NCBI GenBank assembly: GCA_027694045.1
Contig: JAQEWB010000004.1
Span: forward strand, 186,001 to 250,000
Source of the DNA: Bacillaceae bacterium OF18-1A
GTDB taxonomy: Bacteria; Bacillota; Bacilli; Bacillales; Bacillaceae_G
Reading direction: 5' to 3'
Length of the DNA: 64,000 bases
Shown in pieces: positions 62,871 through 64,000 of this stretch. The notes under the pieces are model-generated. The model ran no database searches. It was not told the DNA's origin and saw only the letters and a list, made by a program, of their open reading frames with translations. Positions within the stretch are counted from its first letter, which is position 1; each line of letters opens with the position of its first letter. A program made the translations under genes and the position numbers.

Positions 62871-63720
62871 AATGTTTCATATGCGCTTGTAAAGGGATAA
62901 TTTCTTCTTTTTGAGCTACTGCAATGTCAGTTTCTTCCTGTTTAACAGCAGGTGTTTTCTTTGTTAAGTAGTGGTACACCATACCGACAAATACTGATCC
63001 ACCAATAATGTTACCGATTGTAACAGGAATTAAGTTATGGATAGCACCTGAGAAAGAAATTGTTTCAGGATGCGGTGAAACTAAAGATAAAGCAAAGAGT
63101 GATAAGTTTGCAATGCTATGCTCGTAACCAGATAAGAAAAATGTGAAAACAAGTAGCATCATAACCATTATTTTTGCTGTGTCACCTTTTACTTGGGAAG
63201 GTAAGAAGCAAGCAAGGCAGACAAGCCAGTTACATAAAATTGCTTTAAAGAATAATTGCATTGTAGGTGTGTTCATTTTACCTTCAACGACTTTATTCAT
63301 TAAATGACCGTGATCAATTGCTTCGAAAATTCCAGTTGCGTAAAATATTAGGGCGAAGAATAAAGCGCCAGCCAAGTTACCTGCATAACAAGCAACCCAG
63401 TTACGAAGTGTATCAGAAATAGTTGTTTCTTTTCTTAAAGTTGCTACTGTGAAGTACATTGTATTTCCAGTAAACAATTCAGCACCGCCATATATAATAA
63501 GTACGAGTGCAACGCCGAAAAACATAGAGGCAGCTAAATAAGTTGCTGGTGAATCGGCAATGTGAAAAAAGTTTCCTAGTTTAAAACATAGTACAATAAT
63601 AAATCCGATATAAATACCTGCAAGCGCAGCGCGAATGAAATATTGCATTGGGCTTGTATCTAGCATTTGTTTTTTGCTCTTAGCCAGTTTGACGACGTAA
63701 TCTAATCCTTGTTCTAGCAT
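62869..63720 (-). CDS. formate/nitrite transporter (FNT family)
   Basis: A pentameric channel for formate, nitrite or related small anions. The 283-residue protein has six membrane helices, with the FNT motifs LIIYGGAELFTGNTMYF (near 90-106), GNLAGALFFALIFYATG (near 133-149) and the omega-loop helices ending GNIIGGSVFVGMVYHYLTKK. Conserved residues of the FNT pore (Asn in GNLAG and His in HSIANL) are visible. The ATG follows AAAGGAG by eleven bases. An Fnr-like box lies 86 bases upstream, so anaerobic induction is likely. Confidence 0.92.
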   Translation of the reverse strand: MLEQGLDYVVKLAKSKKQMLDTSPMQYFIRAALAGIYIGFIIVLCFKLGNFFHIADSPATYLAASMFFGVALVLIIYGGAELFTGNTMYFTVATLRKETTISDTLRNWVACYAGNLAGALFFALIFYATGIFEAIDHGHLMNKVVEGKMNTPTMQLFFKAILCNWLVCLACFLPSQVKGDTAKIMVMMLLVFTFFLSGYEHSIANLSLFALSLVSPHPETISFSGAIHNLIPVTIGNIIGGSVFVGMVYHYLTKKTPAVKQEETDIAVAQKEEIIPLQAHMKH

Positions 63721-63805
63721 GAGTAATACGCTCCTTTAGTACATCTTCTATAAATACTCCTTATATGAATAAAGTACATGGAATTGTTCTTAGTTTCAAT
63801 AAGTT

Positions 63806-63821
63806 TGTGCAATATTTCACA
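63806..63821. promoter_or_regulatory. Fnr/CRP-type box upstream of the FNT gene
   Basis: TGTGCAATATTTCACA matches TGTGA-N6-TCACA with one mismatch. It lies 86 bases before the FNT start. Confidence 0.55.
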
Positions 63822-63908
63822 AAAAGGACATACATACATTAAGAAAACGTTTACAAAAGGTAGTATAATGGAATTTTTTCTGGACATTGAGAGGAGGAAG
63901 GAAAAAAG

Positions 63909-63936
63909 AAAAAGCGCTGTAATTACAGCGCTTTTT
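63909..63936. terminator. bidirectional terminator, perfect palindrome
   Basis: AAAAAGCGCTGTAA and its complement form a 28-bp palindrome. On the minus strand it ends the partial gene at the right edge; the stop codon of that gene lies inside it. Confidence 0.8.
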
Positions 63937-64000
63937 CGTCTAAATTCTTTTCTACTTTTACTTCTACTTCTTTCGAGAAGAACCAACCGCCAACTGCGAT
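63923..64000 (-). CDS. unidentified gene, C-terminal fragment
   Basis: The minus-strand frame is open to the right edge and ends at 63923. Only the last 25 residues (IAVGGWFFSKEVEVKVEKN...) are present. They suggest a membrane helix followed by a charged tail, but this is too short to name a product. Confidence 0.55.
   Translation of the reverse strand: MAVGGWFFSKEVEVKVEKNLDEKAL

Noticed and set aside
63714..63986. 90-codon minus-strand frame upstream of the FNT gene
   Set aside because: It overlaps the promoter, the Fnr-like box and a terminator and has no plausible protein features.

Overview
The window is a chromosomal segment of a Bacillus cereus group bacterium (B. cereus, B. thuringiensis, B. 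anthracis or a close relative). I recognise the sipW-tasA-calY biofilm fibre locus beside sinI/sinR and the metalloprotease inhA1, the odhAB, pot and lut operons, low G+C content, GGAGG-type ribosome binding sites with frequent TTG/GTG starts, and bcr1-type repeats, which are specific to this group. The sequence alone does not tell me the species.

Layout. 1-1.4 kb: the end of a CoA-disulfide reductase-like gene, a small conserved protein and a methyltransferase. 1.5-7 kb (minus): three overlapping or tightly packed genes for thiazole/oxazole-modified peptide (TOMM, heterocycloanthracin-type) maturation, with no precursor peptide in sight. 7-11.3 kb (minus): odhB-odhA. 11.3-17.8 kb: small regulator, membrane protein and lipoprotein genes. 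A complete bcr1 repeat here sits exactly between a Shine-Dalgarno sequence and its start codon.

17.8-28.8 kb: an AT-rich integrative element of about 11 kb between a 3'-half tRNA remnant and an intact tRNA-Val(GAC), with a tyrosine integrase next to the tRNA. It carries a GmrSD-like DUF262/DUF1524 nuclease, a candidate attenuator or structured RNA upstream of a replication-like gene, a GIY-YIG protein, a membrane protein, a serine resolvase and an Abi/UG-type reverse transcriptase. It looks like a mobile anti-phage cargo. The reverse transcriptase and the RNA switch are the best candidates for something undescribed.

29-40 kb: a possible spore-surface protein, a D,D-carboxypeptidase, then the sipW-tasA / DUF gene / calY / sinR-sinI / inhA1 locus. 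Matching 16-bp GTTC...GAAC operator-like palindromes lie upstream of sipW, the DUF gene, calY and (degenerate) sinR, which fits joint SinR control. An aldehyde dehydrogenase gene follows, preceded by a decayed bcr1-like repeat.

40-50 kb: the potABCD polyamine transporter, a PAP2 phosphatase, an MMPL transporter, a pseudouridine synthase, a DUF1648 membrane protein and a CAP-domain secreted protein. 50-62 kb: glcF-glcD with a CdaR-like regulator, a beta-propeller lipoprotein/two-component operon, and lutR-lutABC. This clusters two alpha-hydroxy-acid (glycolate/lactate) oxidation systems around one signalling operon. 62-64 kb: a prepilin peptidase, a receiver-like protein, a formate/nitrite transporter with an Fnr-like box, and the end of an unidentified gene.
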